DNA of 64,000 bases from Hemerocallis citrina (lineage: Eukaryota; Streptophyta; Magnoliopsida; Asparagales; Asphodelaceae). The stretch covers positions 34,727,565 through 34,791,564 of the forward strand of contig CM030362.1 in the NCBI GenBank assembly GCA_017893485.1. Direction: 5' to 3'. The notes beneath the pieces were generated by a model. That model was not told the origin of the DNA and did no database searches. It worked only from the letters and a program-made list of their open reading frames with translations. Made by a program: the position numbers and the translations under genes. Below, one piece after another: positions 22,425-32,975 of the stretch; the first letter of the stretch is position 1; the number at the start of each line of letters is the position of its first letter.

Positions 22425-23420
22425 CAGTAGTGACGACGATGAGGTCAGTTTTGTGCAAAGGTGTGATGGAAGCGGCGGGGACAGGTAAAGAAGAAAAAGG
22501 GGTAGTTGTGGGCTTGGGGTGTTGTGGGCCGCACGAAGTATGGGCTGGAGATGGAGTACAAGAGTTTGAATTTTGAGGGTGGGTTTTATTAGGGAGCTGA
22601 CCCACCACCTATGACTTAATTCCTCCTTTGTTGGGCCCAGAACTCTCAAGGCCCAACTTTTCCTTAGCAAAACTAATTGGGCTGCAATTGCATCTGATTT
22701 CAAATTCAAAATTGAAATTGAATTTGCATTAAATTCATGTTCAAATCCCGCTGTATTTGTGGAAGTTTTTTGATGGCAAAGTTGTAAAAGACTCCCTTAT
22801 CCTTTACTGTGAAAAGCCTCCCCTACTGTCCCTTTATCCATAGCAATTTTCACTGAAATACCCAGCTCATTTTGACCTTTGTCTTGAGCCTTATCATCCT
22901 ATTTACTGTTTGATCTAACAGTCTTCGATCCAATGGTTCTAACTTTCTGATGCTGAGGCACCGTCTGCAATCATTTTTGGCCACCGCTATCGGTTCCAAG
23001 GCGACTGCGGCGCTTCGGCGATGACAACACCTCCGCATAAGACCGATCTTCCCTTATATTGAACGTTGGTGGTGATTTTGCCATTGATTTCTCATTTATC
23101 ACTGGTGCTGAAGCTTCAACAGTCAAACAGAAGTGATGGTTGGTGCCTAGGATTCGAGAAATCACAAGATGAGGGATGATGTTGACATCTTTGCATCAAA
23201 TCTTGGCCCGGATATTTTCTTTTCATGTTGATCCTCTATCCACTACCATGACTTCCCCAAACTCCCTATCAAGTCCTCTATGACCACCTGCAGCCAACAA
23301 TGCAACGACAGCCGGTGAATGCGAATCCAGTAAAGTTCGCCTTCTTCTTGTTCAACTCCATAGTCTCATGTGCATCACGCAAATTTGAGGTCGAAATGCC
23401 CAAAATCAATTGGCTCCCTA
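22425..23420 (-). pseudogene. LINE ORF1-like remnant
   Basis: On the minus strand, broken frames read ELNKKKGELYWIRIHRL-like, then LVISRILGTNHHFCLTVEAS, then DRSYAEVLSSPKRRS. This is the order seen in plant LINE ORF1 proteins (DUF4283-type nucleic-acid-binding region, then a basic linker), as I remember them. Several frameshifts are needed. ORF1 proteins coat LINE RNA. Confidence 0.5.
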
Positions 23421-23639
23421 GGCGCAACAACCTCTAGTTTGGTTGTAACTCCTGTTTTCCCGTATTTGTACTTTTATACTGTATTTTGCTTAATTGTATT
23501 CTTCTGTCTATATGAGATCTTGTATTTTGTTTCAGATTGAATAAAATCATTATTTCGCCTCGACTCAATTTTTTTGGTCCTTTTACTGAATTCATTTGTG
23601 TGCACTTTGTGTCATTCTTCATGAAGAAATGGCTATTTC

Positions 23640-24430
23640 TTCTCATTTATCTCTTTATCCCCCATTTTATTGCATTTTGACCAATTCTCCTGTTGGGCCC
23701 TATTCAATTCGGGTACCCTAATACCCATTAAACCGAAACCCTACTATTTAAACTCCTTAATCCTAACCCCTAACCCTAATCACTGTTTAGCCCTAACTAA
23801 ACCGCCGCTCACATCTTCCCTTCCTCCGCTCTTTTCGCACGCGCAGAACCAATCCCCATCTCTGATCGCTACACTGCCGTCTCCCTCACCTTCGACCCCC
23901 GCTCCTCGTCAACCCCACCACAGCAACCACCACCGCCATTATCACCTCTCGAACCCAATCTCCATCGCCATTACCCAACTTCGAACCCAACTCCTCCAAT
24001 CCCAAACTCCCGCCGTCTTCAACCTCTACCCATCGCCATTACCCCGCCAGTCTCCTCCTCATCGCCTCGCCATCGTCCCCATCCCACGACCTCCACTATC
24101 ACCAACTGCCAACCCCCGAACCCATTCCCTAACTCCTCCCCTGTTCGAACCACGAACAGAGCTGCGCCGTCGTCGCGCCAGCCTGCACCGTCGCTCTCTC
24201 TCCCTCGCTCCCTGTCGTTCAAGAAGGAAGAAGACGAACAACCATTGGTTCGTTTGGCTGTTTTGTGTTCACCCGTAGCGGATCCCACTTCCATTGTCCC
24301 CTGTTCGGCCAGATCCAGTGAGGGATCGCAATCGGAATGGCGGGATTCTGTGTTCGTTGTTCTGCCGCGCCAGATCCAATTCTGCTGTTCCCTGTTCTGG
24401 GCTGATCCGGTGTAGAGATTTTCTCGCTTA
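23640..24430 (+). repeat. GC-rich leader-like repeat, second copy
   Basis: A proline/serine-rich open stretch (23670-24278) is followed by the GTTCTGGGCTGATCCGGTGT segment also found, in reverse, near 1500-1540. CTAACCC-like runs lie at 23760-23790. I see no conserved protein domain and treat it as a dispersed repeat, not a gene. Confidence 0.45.
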
Positions 24431-25168
24431 CTGTTGATTTTTGCACGTGCTTCACACGTGCTTCTAGGAGCGTGTATGTTTGCTATTTTGGCTAGATCCT
24501 CTCCCCACTACACGTTAGTGGTAACCCCAGGGCTACGCCCTTTAGTCCATTTCTTTAGCTTATATACTAGAGAAAATCTTTTCCATCTTCCGATGTGGGA
24601 TTATTCATTCCAACTGTCCAAGTTAGCACATTTCGAGTACCCAACTTTAGACCTACATTTCTCATTCATGCAAAAACCGTTTTTGGCAAGTGAGTACATT
24701 ACGGAATAGTACTCGACGAGAGGAACATGATCCAATCAATATCCGGCGCCGCCGGTGGTTGGAGCCCACCGGAATCCGGCCTGAAAATTATACAAAAACT
24801 TTTTCCAACAGGTGTTGGGGTTGATGGCTTGATTGGTTGCTCGTTCTATGGTGCTCTGCGCGATGCACTGTAGGTGATGGAGAGCGGGAGAGTGGCGTTG
24901 GGACGATGTCCTCTTCTCGACCATGTGGACCCCACCTTCAACCACCACCCGCAACAACTCCTACCCCTCCTCTCTGCTTCCTTCTTGAGAGGGGCCCCCA
25001 TGGGCCTCGTCTCTCAAGTCCTTCGTATTCTTGTCGTCTTGAGGATAATACTCAACAGCGCTGTTGGGTGTAAACGCCCCATCATCTCTTCTTGCTTGTT
25101 GAACACTTTCTCCATGATTAGCGTCCTCCACTCCATGGCATCGATGACGTCAGCTCTAGCGATCTCAA
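24431..25168. other. No gene seen; possible Helitron-type end at about 24443-24468
   Basis: GCACGTGCTTCACACGTGC followed closely by CTAG at 24443-24468 resembles a Helitron 3' hairpin, but the spacing is shorter than usual and no partner end was found. The rest has no recognisable feature. Confidence 0.35.
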
Positions 25169-25414
25169 TCTCTACTACTATAATGGGAGAAGGCCTTAGT
25201 GTATTTTGTCCTCAACCCAAATAATTACCAAACTGATCCGCTTTCGAAATTATTTACCAAAATGGTCCACTTTCGAAAATATTTATCGAACTGGTCCATA
25301 GCAATTTTTTCTTTTTACCTTTTCATTATCCCTTCAATTTTTTTCACGTGCACAGCACGTGAATAGAATATAAAAAAAATTTGTTCGAACGTGCATTGCA
25401 CGTGTATTTACTAG
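25169..25414 (+). mobile_element. Non-autonomous mini-Helitron, 246 bp
   Basis: It starts TCTCTACTACTATAAT after a host A and ends in the hairpin ACGTGCATTGCACGT, a short spacer and CTAG before a host T. That is the Helitron pattern (5' TC, 3' hairpin plus CTRR, insertion between A and T, no duplication). It has no coding capacity. Its interior carries two copies of a TTACCAAA...CTTTCGAAA module that also occurs in the long-inverted-repeat element at 49385-52505. Confidence 0.72.
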
Positions 25415-25721
25415 TGTGTTGTAAACAGTGATATTGCTATGAACTAATAGTGTTCTGAGATGGTCACAACATTTTACTGATCTGAATTTTCCTTGGTAAT
25501 TTTTCTACTGGAATGTCGAGTACATAAATTAATGCCTGATTCACAAACCATAATGATTCAGGTTTATTTTTGATAATGCTAATATTCTAAAAATAAGCAT
25601 AATCAGATAATCTCCATAACATTAAAAATTCCCTCAAAAAAGAAGAAATAGAAAACACCAATAAAATTTAAGAGTGGAGAGAGAGTAAGGTCATTAGATC
25701 TGACCATCTTTACTAATTACT

Positions 25722-25755
25722 TTTAATTAATTAATTAATTAATTAATTAATTAAT
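25722..25755. repeat. (TTAA)n microsatellite upstream of the host gene
   Basis: About eight AATT/TTAA units lie some 185 bp before the start codon of the host gene. Confidence 0.9.
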
Positions 25756-25939
25756 AACTAAAATTAGTCCGTCTGTACCGTTTCTTCGAAAAAGTAACCA
25801 GAACCAGAGGCTGAAAAAAAAAAAGGATCCTATTTGTGCTCTCTTATTACAGTCTCATCCCCAAAAAAAATTTTAAAAAAAAAAGAAAAAAAAAGACCAG
25901 AAGCAAGTAAACCCTAGATCAAATCCTCCTCTTTCTCCC

Positions 25940-26057
25940 ATGGCGTCTCCATCATCATCTGCTCCTCCTCCTGAACCTCCTCTGCCATCTGCCGCCAAAA
26001 AGAGCTTCCTCCGTCGCATCCTCCCCGTGCTGGTCACCGCCAATATCGTCGTCGCTG
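25940..26057 (+). CDS. Host gene exon 1: N-terminus of a 135-aa membrane-anchored protein
   Basis: The ATG at 25940 opens a Ser/Pro-rich N-terminus (MASPSSSAPPPEPP), a short basic stretch (AAKKSFLRR), and then a hydrophobic segment ILPVLVTANIVVAG that runs across the splice site. The exon is 118 nt and ends GCT G before the donor GTAGCC (phase 1). It joins exon 2 (44371-44660) in frame to give AGYVLTRTKKK. The combined protein has one predicted membrane anchor near residues 26-43 with a basic flank. The pattern looks like a small conserved plant protein of unknown function. The upstream 240 bp are A/T-rich, with a TTAA repeat and no clear TATA box. This start is the only ATG that keeps the frame. 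Confidence 0.83.
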
Positions 26058-26918
26058 GTAGCCATTTTTCCTTTTTTTTTCCTTCTTCAACGTCAGTTCT
26101 ATAATCTGTTCAAAGTCCATTTCCATGACAATCCATGTGGTTATTTTATTTTTTGAGTTGTTTGATTTATGCTGTGTTATTATTGTCCGGCTTAATTCGT
26201 ACGTTGGGATCTACAAATCATGTTTGACTTCATTGATATCAAATCCACTAAGCCCATCCATTTTTGATTTTGGATAAGTTCATGAGATCCATGAACTAAT
26301 TCACTTTGTGCTCTCTTTTTTTTATACGTTGTGGTCCCCACATTGGAAAGAGAGGGTGAGGATGTGGTGAATGATCCGAGCACTGATTTTATGTGTGAAA
26401 GTTTGGTATCATTTGAGTGCTAGGGGTGGTACACTTTATCTACTAGTTTTTTTTTTTCCCTCCATACACGCCATGCACAATTTTGTCAATTCCAAATAAG
26501 CGAGCGACCCACAAATCCCCATTTCTATAAACACCATTAACAATGTGTGCCCCACCCCAAAAGATTGAGTTAAACACAAGATTATGAATGACGTGAATGA
26601 GATCTTGTTGGTGGTGTTTAATTCAATTCAGACTAAGTATGCCAATTTGAATTAAACTTTAAAAGGGTTAACATAAATGTTTTTGTGGAGTTGGATGTAT
26701 ATTGTTGGTGGTGTTTATAAAAATAGAAATTTGAAAGTGCCTTATTTAGAATTGTCACAATTGTGAGTGGCCTCTATGGAAAACCTCTATCTACTAATGG
26801 TATTTAGGACATTAGGCAAAAGATACTGGGGACACATGTAGCCGCCGCCTTGTCACAAGCCACATTAGGCCAAGACAACTGGTGCCAACTAGCCACCAGC
26901 GCATCCGCTCGCTTATAA

Positions 26919-27850
26919 GAGCATCCACAGTCGTTTGCTTATTTGCCATTTTTTCCATTTTTTATTACTGTAGCGCACACACTCGTCTGCTATTTTGCCA
27001 TTTTTTTGGCAAAATCGCTACAGTAGAAAGGGACGAATAGCATTCCATATAGCAAAATGCATATTATAGCGGACGAAACATCATGTTTCGTCTGGATTAT
27101 TTAATTATTATTTTAATTGATCGGACGAAACATCCGTCCGAAGTTATAAAAAAAAAAATCCAAATAAAATAACCGTTAAATGAATTTAAGCGTGGGAATG
27201 AACATGATGTTTCGTCCCATGTGAGACGAAACATCATGTTTCGTCCCAATCCAATTTTGTTTAAAAAAATTAATTTTAAAAATTAATTTTGTAAATTTTA
27301 AATTTTTTTTGCAATTATATAAATTGATTTTGCAAATTTTTAAATTGTTTTTGCAAAAAAAATTACAATTTCTTTTTTTTTAATTGTTTTTGCAATTTTT
27401 TTTTGCAAAAAAAAATTCCACCAAATCCAGACGACACATGATGTGTCGTCTGGTTTGGGGGACATTTTGGCACATTTTGTAATATTTTAAGTTGTTTTTG
27501 CAAATTTTTAAATTTATTTTGCAATTTTTTTTAATTGTTTTTGCAATTATTATTTACAAACTATGTTAAAAAATTGTTTTTGCAAATTTTTTTTGCAAAA
27601 AAAAAGTTCCGATTTTTTTCCCTTTTTGGGACGAAACATCATGTTTCGTTCCGAATTTTTTATTAATATTTTCTAACTTTCGGCCCGTATAAATTATTTT
27701 TTTATTATGAGACGAAACATCATGCTTCGTCTGATAGTTTTTTAACAAATTTATGCATTTTTTACCATTCGACGACTGCAGCAAAACGAAGAAATGGATT
27801 ACTAAAATATGCATTTTGCCATTTTTCCCATTGAACGACTGTGGATGCTC
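26919..27850. mobile_element. PIF/Harbinger-like MITE, 932 bp, TSD TAA
   Basis: The inverted repeats GAGCATCCACAGTCGTT lie at both ends with TAA on each side (26916-26918 and 27851-27853). No transposase is present. The interior is A/T-rich with poly-T/A stretches and six imperfect palindromes built on GACGAAACAT and its complement (27072, 27124, 27225, 27427, 27630, 27711). It is longer than most MITEs of this kind. Confidence 0.8.
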
Positions 27851-27939
27851 TAATAGACCATCAATGCCCTTTGAAAAATGTTCTTTGAGGTTGTCCATGG
27901 ACCAAACCCTTTACTAAGCAGTTAAAATATCATATTACG

Positions 27940-28665
27940 CCCGAAGCCCGATTAATCCCCGATTAATCGCTAATCGGAGACTAAGCAATTATTTTTTTTA
28001 GTGATTTATAATATTTCAATAGTTAGCGATTTAATCGGGAATAATCGACCGATTAGTGGTTATCGGCCGATTTTAAGTGGCTGATTAACCGATTAAATCT
28101 CCTCTAATTTTCATGATCGTTTGCATTATTTGGGCTCAATCAATCCCAAATTCAAAATTCAAACCCCATCTAGTCCTCGCGCAAACTCATATACGACATA
28201 TCGCCGCTCTCTTCTTCATCGTGCAAACCCAAATCCAAACTAATTCTCTTCTTCCTCAAGCAAACATAAACTCGACCCGTCGTCGCTCCCCCTGTACCAT
28301 CGCATACTTGACTCAGCCCACATCTGCACCTCCTTCTCTTGTTGCTCGCACTGCTCTTCCTCCCCAATTGTTTTTGTTCGATGGAACCGACCAACAAATC
28401 CGATCCAACCCACATTCAGAATCCAAACTCAGCTCAAACTAAGTACTCTCTTCATTTTTTCTATAAATATATATTCCTATTGATAATCTCATAATAGTTT
28501 TATGTTAGGATTTAGGATTGCTACATAATGAGGATATATCTTTTTTTAATTATATATATAACGATTTTTTCGATTTAATCCCCGATTATTTTTCGATTAA
28601 CCGATTAATCACTAATCGCTCCTAGACCGATTAGTTTCAAAAACCGATTTTAATTGCCTGGACCC
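27940..28665. repeat. Repeat region rich in CGATTAATC motifs, probably a hAT-type remnant
   Basis: CCGATTAATC and related motifs are repeated at both ends (27950-28100 and 28565-28650), flanking a C-rich leader-like segment (28130-28440) with a short frame MEPTNKSDPT at 28381. This layout (subterminal motif clusters around an exon-like start) resembles decayed hAT elements. Exact termini and a target duplication were not found. Confidence 0.4.
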
Positions 28666-29337
28666 TTTATAACACGTTCTTGGATCTCTAAAAAAATAAT
28701 CTGTTGAATCTTTCGTTAATATCAACTCAACTTTCTCTTTTTTTAATCTGGCTCGTTTCTGCGTGTATTGATTTGGAAAATTGAAGAGAAGGAATTCGTT
28801 TTGGGTGTGCATGTAGTTCATGGTTATGAAGGTTTGACTTTAAGGAGGACTTGCAGTCACACATTTCATACTCTTGTACCATTTTATGCTTGTTTAGTAT
28901 TGTCTCACCAATTAAGTAGTTGGTTTGGTATTGAATTGTTGGAATAATTGTTATTTAGTAAGTTCAATATTAGTCTGTTAGTATAGTTGCAAATACCATA
29001 TTGTTTTTTCTCATTGGTTATCAAGTTTTGCTTATTGCTTATGCTTGTAACAGCAAAGAGCAAGACTGAATACCCCAGCTCTATCATAAGGTAATTGATT
29101 GCATTTGTAGGTTTTAAAGAAATTTCTGATATGTGGTAATGTCATAATCGGCTGGTGAAGTGTTTCTATAATGGGTTATAGCGTACCTTCTAGACATTCC
29201 AAAAAGTATCAGTCTACTTGCTTTCTGTAAATCAATGGAATACATCACATCTCACTTAGCCATATTATTGTCAAGCTTTGATCAAACTGTTCATGATTCC
29301 AAAAACATAGACCAATTAGTCTTCTTGACTAAATTGA

Positions 29338-29665
29338 GGTGCATTAGGGGGTCACATTATAACTAAAAAAATTGATGATCGGACAGCATAGTGCATGTTT
29401 ATAAGCCCCAAGTGTGGTACATGAGGGGGTCACCTTATGATAAAAAAATTGATGATCGTATTGGATACTGCATTACTGCTAGCTTATAAGCTTAAAAGTT
29501 TGCTGTGTGTTACCAGTAGCTTATAAGCATAATTCACTGCACACATGGACACACAAAGTGCATTAGAATTCTGCAATACTGCTACTTTGTAGGCTTAAAG
29601 GATTGCTGTCTAATAAACATGCATAATAAAGGGCGCATTAAGGGGTCACTCTCTAATTTAAATAT
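29338..29665. repeat. Degenerate direct repeats around GCATTAGGGGGTCAC
   Basis: Three diverged copies contain a GGGGGTCAC-like core followed by A/T-rich sequence and TTGATGATCG (about 29340, 29420 and 29635). They are also interspersed with TGCTAGCTTATAAGC-type segments. No gene is present. Confidence 0.55.
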
Positions 29666-29922
29666 TCGTGATTGTATAGGATATTCATGGGCGGAGGCAA
29701 ATGTAAGGTAGGGGGGAACAAATGAGACCCCTAAAAAATTGCAAAATTCCCCTTCTATAATCCACATTTTATTTGCCCCCCCAAAAATTATTTTTTTGGG
29801 ACCCCAACTCCACCCATCAAATCTAAAGCCTTTGATACCCTACTTGCTACTAACTGATAAATTGCAAGAGTGCAAAGTAATTAAAAGCCCAAACATTTAG
29901 CTGATTTCCTTTTGGCTTTGAT

Positions 29923-30539
29923 CACTGTTTTAAATTTCCTCCGATACGGCTGAAATTTTGTTTAGGCTAGCTTGCCGATACGAAATCACATATTTTATAC
30001 TCTACATCATTTTGGACCGAAATGTGTAGATTTCAGCCGAAATTACCGAAATATTGCCGAAATTGGTGTCAGCCGAAATAGACACAAATGTTACTGTCAA
30101 TATATTAAAAAAATTGTTTTACTTTTTGCATATATGTCTTTCAATATAGAACCTTAAGCTAAAATAATATGAGGATTTCGTATTGCTATTGTTTGTATAT
30201 ATGCAAAGTCAAGTAAGTTTATTAACTAATGCATTTTTTCTAACCAATGCAAATTTATTTTAGTTATATACTTATATTACATTCTCTTCTATATTATTGT
30301 TAAATTATGCAAAGATTTACCGTAATTGATTCATGTCATTAGTTACATTATACAGTATTTTATATGATAAATGACATGTAGGACATATAATATTTTATTT
30401 AGTAACAAAAAATATATTTATTGAGTATAGAAAATGAACATCCAATATGATCACATTTTTTCGAGATCTCTGATATCTCCGATCCGAGACAAAACACCCC
30501 TTGCCGAGACGAGTCCGAAATCCAAGATTTAAAATCATG
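29923..30539. mobile_element. hAT-like MITE, 617 bp, perfect 8-bp TSD GCTTTGAT
   Basis: GCTTTGAT occurs at 29915-29922 and 30540-30547. The termini CACTGTTTTAAAT and ATTTAAAATCATG are imperfect inverted repeats. The interior has repeated GCCGAAAT and CCGATACG-type motifs near both ends and no coding sequence. Confidence 0.75.
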
Positions 30540-30971
30540 GCTTTGATACACATCCAATTGCAAGCCCCATTCATCTGATTCCTTTGTCACTCTCGCCCTC
30601 CTCATCCGAAACCCTACCCCATCTTCTCACTCAATTCATCTCTCTCTCGATCTGCGACATTCCGACGTCACCACCAGCAACAAACGACACCTCAGTCACC
30701 AATCGAAGCTCTTTCACTCTCATCTCATTCTCTCAAGTCTCAACAATAATTAAGGTAACTTTCTAATATCTAAATTCTTATTTCTTTTCATTGAAGTGTG
30801 AATTTTGGGTATAGAGATATATTTATAAGTGGAAAAATTAGTCTCTTGAAGTTTCATTTGGTGATTTTTGGGTAAATTTTTTTGTAGGTTTAATTTGGGG
30901 CTTAATTTTGGTAGGTTTAATTTAGGACTTAATAATATGGGGAGAGTGAAAGTGAGTGATTTAGGACTTAA

Positions 30972-31145
30972 TTGGGTTCTAGTTGTATGTTGCAACTTGC
31001 AAGGCTTCATTCAATTAACTATCATCTAATTGATAGGTTGATGCGTTTGGTGCTAACTTTACCTGTTTCTACAACAACTACTGAACGAGCCTTTTCAGCT
31101 ATGAAACTTGTGAAGACGAAACTCCGCAATAGAATGGAAGATGAT
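30972..31145 (+). pseudogene. hAT transposase dimerisation-domain tail, cut by gypsy element B
   Basis: The reading LRLVLTLPVSTTTTERAFS-like, then MKLVKTKLRNRMEDD, is the C-terminal dimerisation domain of hAT transposases of the TTF zinc-finger group. Element B is inserted after ATGAT (31141-31145). Skipping it, the frame continues at 41577 with YLADSLFVYIER, the expected end of this domain, and stops near 41650. Only this last exon-like piece remains. Confidence 0.8.
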
Positions 31146-31938
31146 TGTGACAGGGTAAAAATGGCCTGAGGCCCGACCAGGGCCCAATACAATTCCCACT
31201 CAGAAAGGTAAAGATGACAACCTGGTTCGGCTCCGGACCACTTCAGGGTCGGCGCCGAACCTCGTGTTTGCCCTCACGGTGCCAGCCTCCTCGTACCGAC
31301 GAGCCTCAGTAGCCCTCGGAGTCCGATCCGGGGCAGTCCCACGGGCCGTCCCTCCTCTCTGGCGGGGCAGAAGGAGGACCTGGCGCAGCCTAGGCCCTCA
31401 GATTCCCCCCAGAGGCACAGGAGGCCCACGATGGGCCACGTCAGCTCCAAATACCGCCAAGGGTTTCGCCACGTCAGCCCTATACCACTCCTGGTATCGC
31501 CACGTCCGCCCTAAACCCCCTGGGCCTTCTGCCACGTCAGGCCCATGGGCTTTCGGATCCAAACCCGACCCCCAAGTGGAATCAAACCCGGTTGGGATTC
31601 TCTATAAATACTAGACCCACACCCACCTTTTGAGGTAATCAATCTTTTGCCACTTAAATATACCTAGTTATTGCTACTCTCTCACAGAGACTGACTAGAG
31701 CGTCGGAGGGTCCGCCACCGGGACAAACCCCGGTGTTTCAGGACCGTCTGCAGGTACACAAGACCTCGGATCCGGCCCTTCCGATCCGAGCCCAACCTTC
31801 AAACATCTTTCCGAGCTCATCTTAGGTCCCAGAAGGTCAACTGAAGGTCGGCAGACGAGCGGCAATCTCCTTCAATACAAATTGAGTCCGAACTCACACC
31901 TGGTGCTTCCACACGTTTCTCAGAAATAAACAGCATCA
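31146..31938 (+). repeat. 5' LTR of gypsy element B
   Basis: This 793-bp LTR contains four GCCACGT motifs, a TATAAATA box at 31603-31610, and the terminus CAGCATCA. It is identical to the 3' LTR except for two substitutions noticed near 31499 and 31531. Open frames within it are LTR sequence, not genes. Confidence 0.95.
31435..31610 (+). promoter_or_regulatory. LTR promoter B: four GCCACGT motifs and TATA box
   Basis: GCCACGTCAG or GCCACGTCCG starts at 31435, 31468, 31499 and 31531 (spacing 33, 31 and 32 bp, about three helical turns). TATAAATA follows at 31603. The same array is in the LTR of element A. The motif is an ACGT-core (TGACGTGGC) site of the kind bound by plant bZIP factors; binding is inferred. 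Confidence 0.65.
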
Positions 31939-31941
31939 GGT

Positions 31942-31959
31942 TGGCGCCGTCTGTGGGAA
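31942..31959 (+). other. Primer binding site of element B
   Basis: TGGCGCCGTCTGTGGGAA lies 3 nt after the 5' LTR and is identical to the site in element A. Confidence 0.82.
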
Positions 31960-32019
31960 CAGCTGCTCCAGAAGCCGATCCGACCCAGACCCTCAAAGGC
32001 CATCGACAGCCGAATCCTC

Positions 32020-32975
32020 ATGGCCTCCAAAGGAAAGGGGGCTGCTTCCCCCGTCAACCAACGGGACTCGCCCCCACCCACGGATAAAGCCAGGCCACGC
32101 ACGTCGAAACACAAGGCTCCCCCTCGGGAGTCCTAAAGGAGCGTCGGCTGGACAGCCCAGCCCGACCTACGGAGAATAATCCTCAACCGCAAGATTACCC
32201 ACAGCTGGGGAAGGGCCGCTTCCAACTCGGCCCCGAACCATCCGAGGCAGACCCACAGGGATGACGGCCCATGGGGTCGGCAAGGTGATAGGAACCGGGG
32301 ATCACCAACCCCGAAGCCTAACCCAAACCGCACCCCGGGTCAGGATCCCGAATTCGAGGTATCCATGGATACGCCATTCACCCTACACTACATCCACGGG
32401 GGACCGGTGGGGGGAGAAACCGATACTTCCCAAAGAACCCTCACCCAGGAGGCGAACGCTATTCAGTACACCCCCTCTCCTGAGCTACAACCGCGGCCAG
32501 TCTCCTTCTCAGGAGAGGGCCCCGAAGGGGTTCACCTCCCCCACGGCGAGGCCCTCGTCGTTAACCTCCGCATGGCCAATTGTGAGGTTCGCCGAATCCT
32601 TGTTGACAACGGCAACCCGGTAAATATTCTCTTCCTCGGAACCTTCGAAAGTCTCGGATTATCCAGAGGGAAACTCAAACCAGCAGGATGCACGTTGCTC
32701 AAACTTTCGGGCGTCCCGGTCGTAGTGGAGGGAGTTATTACCCTCGACGTCGCCGCTGGACCGGCCCCTGACAAGAGGACCGTGTCCTTGGATTTCATGG
32801 TCATCCACGTCAAGGCGGCCTACAACGCCATCCTCGGCCGACCCGGGCTAAACTCCCTCCAGGCGATACCTTCGGCCCACCATCTGAAACTCAAATTCCC
32901 CCCCAAGGGGTCAGCATCGTCCGAGACAGCGTCGAAGCAGCCCGGTCATGTTGCGTTACCACCAGGGGAGGGGGC
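32020..32975 (+). pseudogene. gag remnant and aspartic protease of element B
   Basis: The frame starts MASKGKGAASPVNQRD at 32020, hits a TAA at about 32134, and then reads on to APNHPRQTHRDDG. There the capsid region (about 1.19 kb, counterpart of about 13590-12397 in element A) is missing. The frame is kept across the deletion and continues into MDTPFTLHYIHGG (32365) and the protease motif RRILVDNGNPVNILF. A 7-C run with a net 4-nt shortening relative to A (about 32895) shifts the protease out of the pol frame. In an intact relative the protease would cut the Gag-Pol precursor. Confidence 0.85.

Larger units (their letters stand above)
15838..23430 (-). mobile_element. LINE (plant L1-type), decayed and interrupted
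   Basis: ORF2 (endonuclease and RT) occupies 17740-15838, and an ORF1-like region is at 23420-22425, both on the minus strand. A proline/serine-rich linker between them is cut by a solo LTR (18677-20209) and a hAT element (20329-22416). Removing these two insertions rejoins the flanks smoothly. The 3' part after the RT catalytic motif is missing at 15838, next to an A-rich stretch and the copia LTR. I assume one element, but two LINE fragments are possible. Confidence 0.7.

Noticed and set aside
23670..24278. 202-codon proline/serine-rich open frame
   Set aside because: Biased composition, no conserved motif, and it belongs to the dispersed leader-like repeat.
24443..24468. Second Helitron 3' end
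   Set aside because: The hairpin-to-CTAG spacing is too short and no 5' end was found, so I left it as a remark only.
28113..28442. 109-codon open frame as a host gene
   Set aside because: It is C-rich leader sequence flanked by CGATTAATC-rich hAT-like ends; no domain or splice partner was found.
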